From NCBI GenBank assembly GCA_028868235.1, contig JAGWUW010000179.1, positions 1 to 5,919 on the forward strand: DNA of 5,919 bases, written 5' to 3'. Source of the stretch: Betaproteobacteria bacterium. Its GTDB lineage: Bacteria; Pseudomonadota; Gammaproteobacteria; Burkholderiales; Rhodocyclaceae. Within the stretch, counting starts at the first letter, position 1; each line of letters starts with the position of its first letter. The translations under genes were made by a program, and so were the position numbers. Of this stretch, positions 5,517 through 5,919 are shown one piece after another. The notes under the pieces are model-generated. The model worked only from the letters and a program-made list of their open reading frames with translations, did no database searches and was not told the origin of the DNA.

Positions 5517-5919
5517 TATTTCAAGCTTCCATCAGCATTAAAAAGCGCCTCTGCCACCTGCTGCGCAGTTACCAGGTCAGCAACAGTCGCACCAGCAATT
5601 AAAGCATCGTGTGATGATTGATCGAGTTCCCCAGCGGCAACCCATGCTTGAAGCGCGGCGACGTTCGCGGGAATCGAGAAGTCGAGCGCGTTTGCTGCGC
5701 CGAGGATGAAGTCACGCAGAGAAAGCGCGATAGAGCGCAGCGGCGAAGCCTGGTTACTGGCGTGGTCTTCGATCTTCGCCCGCATGCCGGTCGCCGCCGC
5801 CCAAATGGCAAACTCGGCACGCTCAATGCGGCCAACCTTGGTGCGACCAGTCGAGATAGCGGAGGCAATAGCTTCGCAATCCCGAGCAGCTACCGCATCA
5901 GCCAGATCGGCGCGAGCGA
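5516..5919 (-). CDS. Phage protein of unknown function, C-terminal 133 residues (5' end outside the window)
   Basis: The frame is open from the window's right edge to the TAA at 5518-5516. An ATG at 5785 exists, but coding character continues upstream of it (residues before it read EFAIWAAATG and RTKVGRIERA), so 5785 is probably internal and the real start lies outside the window. The visible part is mostly helical and Ala-rich: an N-terminal segment with ADLADAVAARDCEAIASAIS, then MRAKIEDHASNQASPLRSIALSLRDF (split in two helices), LDFSIPANVAALQAWVAAGELDQ, and a C-terminal AQQVAEALFNADGSLK. The SPLRS-x-(A)-L-x-LRDF motif followed by 'F(S/D)...N...L..WV..G' and the Gln-Val-Ala-Glu-Ala ending recall small proteins found beside tail and fibre genes in many prophages, but I know no function for them. 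It overlaps the next gene by a single base. Confidence 0.75.
   Translation of the reverse strand, partial: ARADLADAVAARDCEAIASAISTGRTKVGRIERAEFAIWAAATGMRAKIEDHASNQASPLRSIALSLRDFILGAANALDFSIPANVAALQAWVAAGELDQSSHDALIAGATVADLVTAQQVAEALFNADGSLK

Noticed and set aside
5516..5785. ATG 5785 as the start of the rightmost gene
   Set aside because: The frame stays open and protein-like through the window edge, so the gene is best treated as cut off at its 5' end.

Overview
This window is a piece of the virion-structure region of a tailed double-stranded DNA phage or prophage. Every gene I can support lies on the minus strand, so transcription runs from base 5919 towards base 1. The genes at both ends are cut by the window edges. 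The DNA is GC-rich and the proteins look like those of a phage of a proteobacterial host. Nothing here identifies a species, and no integrase, attachment site, tRNA or host gene is visible, so I cannot say whether it is an integrated prophage or a free phage.

In transcription order the layout is: (1) the 3' part of an alanine-rich phage protein of unknown role (5516-5919); (2) a small beta-rich protein of 118 residues (5160-5516); (3) a 520-residue protein with a LamG/concanavalin-like front half, eleven degenerate 20-residue repeats and a short C-terminal tail (3588-5150); (4) a beta-sandwich-like protein of about 104 residues, possibly a fibre-tail adaptor (3284-3598); (5) a small protein with two membrane segments (3081-3278); (6) an HK97-type portal protein (1637-3094); (7) an S49-family head maturation protease (717-1640); (8) a 104-base gap holding an intrinsic terminator; (9) the N-terminal half of an HK97-fold major capsid protein (1-612).

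The portal-protease-capsid order is the classic head-assembly cassette. The portal forms the DNA entry vertex, the protease is expected to remove the capsid scaffold (delta) domain, and the capsid protein builds the shell. Genes 1 to 7 are packed with 1- to 14-base overlaps or a 9-base gap, as in a single translationally coupled operon. The main surprises are the LamG/repeat module lying just upstream of the portal, where a terminase gene is often found, the 11-copy repeat itself, and a well-formed terminator hairpin directly in front of the capsid ribosome-binding site.

I see no defence system, toxin-antitoxin pair, CRISPR array or insertion sequence. Plus-strand open frames are antisense shadows of these genes.
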